DNA of 64,000 nucleotides from Flavobacterium sp. N1994 (lineage in GTDB: Bacteria; Bacteroidota; Bacteroidia; Flavobacteriales; Flavobacteriaceae): NCBI RefSeq assembly GCF_025947145.1, contig NZ_CP109999.1, positions 806,001 through 870,000 on the forward strand. The letters are read 5' to 3'. Of this stretch, positions 63,219 through 64,000 are shown in pieces. Each line of letters opens with the position of its first letter. Position 1 is the first letter of the stretch. Below the pieces are notes generated by a model. The model saw nothing but the letters and a program-made list of their open reading frames with translations, was not told the DNA's origin and did not search any database. The position numbers were made by a program, and so were the translations under genes.

Positions 63219-64000
63219 ATGTCCATTAGAGCCTTACTTAATAAACCTGCACTTACCCACGAAAAGTCTTTGAAGACTTTAGTGGAAAACCGTACTATTT
63301 TTTCGTTAGACCATTGCGAACTGAATATTTTTGAAACCTATCAAAAATCAGATTTGGTTCCTTTAAAGTTTAATGATTTGGTAGTAACAAGTATGCTTCG
63401 AGGGAAAAAAGTAATGCATCTTTTTGATGAACCCCAATTTGAATACCTTCCTGGTGAAACCGTTATCGTTCCTTCCAATGTAGAAATGAAAATCGATTTC
63501 CCAGAAGCTTCTAAGGAGAATCCTACTCAATGTATTGCTTTGGCTATTGATAATCAAATCATAACCAACACCTTAGATTTCTTAAACGAAAAATACCCAA
63601 AAGAAGGCAAAAGCAATTTGTGGAAACTAGACCATGAAAACTATTTCTTTTACAACAATGTTGAACTCGCAGGCACCATCAACAAACTCATCAAGGAATG
63701 CATGGGTGACTCGATAACCAAAGACGCTATTGCCGATTTAACCTTGCAAGAACTAATCATCCGCATCATTCAAACGCAAACGGCAAAACGATTTGAAAAT
63801 GAAAAAATTATTGACAGCAATAGTCCAATCACACCTTCTATCGAGTTTATTAAAAAGAATATTCGGGAAACGATTAATCTTAAGGACTTGAGCGACAAAG
63901 CTTGTATGAGCACGACTTCTTTTTATCGTTATTTCAAAAGAGAATTAGGTATGAGCCCGATTGAGTATATTTTGAATGAAAAAATAAAATACGCCAAGAA
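63219..64000 (+). CDS. AraC family transcriptional regulator (runs off the window)
   Basis: The frame opens at ATG 63219 and is open to the window end, giving 260 residues. The first 150 (MSIRALLNKPALTHEKSLKT, LPGETVIVPSNVEMKIDFPEA) match the AraC_N cupin-like sensing domain. The last 65 hold the first AraC-type HTH, with SIEFIKKNIRETINLKDLSDKACMSTTSFYRYFKRELGMSPIEYI. The second HTH is just starting (NEKIKYAKK). AraC_N proteins of this kind often control an oxidoreductase gene next to them, which would lie beyond the window. It may also control the RND operon upstream, but that is a guess. Confidence 0.85.
   Translation, partial: MSIRALLNKPALTHEKSLKTLVENRTIFSLDHCELNIFETYQKSDLVPLKFNDLVVTSMLRGKKVMHLFDEPQFEYLPGETVIVPSNVEMKIDFPEASKENPTQCIALAIDNQIITNTLDFLNEKYPKEGKSNLWKLDHENYFFYNNVELAGTINKLIKECMGDSITKDAIADLTLQELIIRIIQTQTAKRFENEKIIDSNSPITPSIEFIKKNIRETINLKDLSDKACMSTTSFYRYFKRELGMSPIEYILNEKIKYAK

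Overview
The window comes from a Bacteroidota chromosome, most likely Flavobacterium or a close relative. The evidence is a protein with a type IX secretion C-terminal sorting domain, several exact TAnnTTTG promoter elements, low GC, few Shine-Dalgarno sequences, and typical flavobacterial families (DUF5723, DUF2007, an HMG-CoA synthase family enzyme, 7TM-type histidine kinase, Fsr-like MFS, MeaB). No rRNA, tRNA or CRISPR array was found.

Layout. 1-31106 is ordinary chromosome: a secreted RCC1-repeat protein (partial), an FAD-linked oxidase, MFS and AEC transporters, MeaB, a histidine kinase/response regulator pair, a prohibitin-like protein, a MATE pump, a T9SS cargo protein, PPK2, an ABC-F ATPase, a second MFS permease, a cluster with a sigma-54 response regulator and a degenerate DEAD protein, panB-lipoprotein-rluA, DUF5723, an aldehyde dehydrogenase, a hybrid histidine kinase and a zinc metallopeptidase (each broken by one 1-nt frameshift), and HMG-CoA synthase. 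53187-64000 is again chromosome: M1 aminopeptidase, recG, an RND efflux operon (adaptor, pump, TolC) and the start of an AraC regulator.

Between these, 31107-52533 (21.4 kb) is an integrated genetic island that cuts comM (yifB, Mg-chelatase-like ATPase) in two just before its Walker A motif. The two comM halves face the same way on either side. Joining them at a shared ATAA restores an open frame through GGHNII-LIGPPG. The island ends carry matching 13-bp inverted repeats that, when circularised, form one large imperfect palindrome, as expected for the attP of a large serine recombinase. A gene for such a recombinase lies 58 bp inside the left end.

The main cargo is a complete type 1 BREX phage-defence operon, tightly packed on the + strand: a small XRE regulator, brxA, brxB, brxC, pglX, an unrecognised 365-aa gene, pglZ, brxL and a HEPN-like gene. 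Two points depart from the textbook operon. The unknown gene sits between pglX and pglZ. BrxL carries, in place of the Lon-like protease domain, a C-terminal domain that resembles the phospholipase D-like C-terminal domain of eukaryotic MITD1 (MIT_C). The rest of the island holds a winged-helix protein that may be a replication initiator, a structured non-coding region with three GCGAAGC mini-hairpins, an XRE repressor with two likely operators, a small resolvase and several short unknown genes. No conjugation or capsid genes are visible, so the island would move by excision, integration and helper or passive transfer.

How it works together: the recombinase integrates the island into comM, which disables a protein used in natural transformation and recombination. 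BREX protects the host from phage, while the comM disruption may protect the island from being removed by transformation. Excision would restore comM seamlessly.
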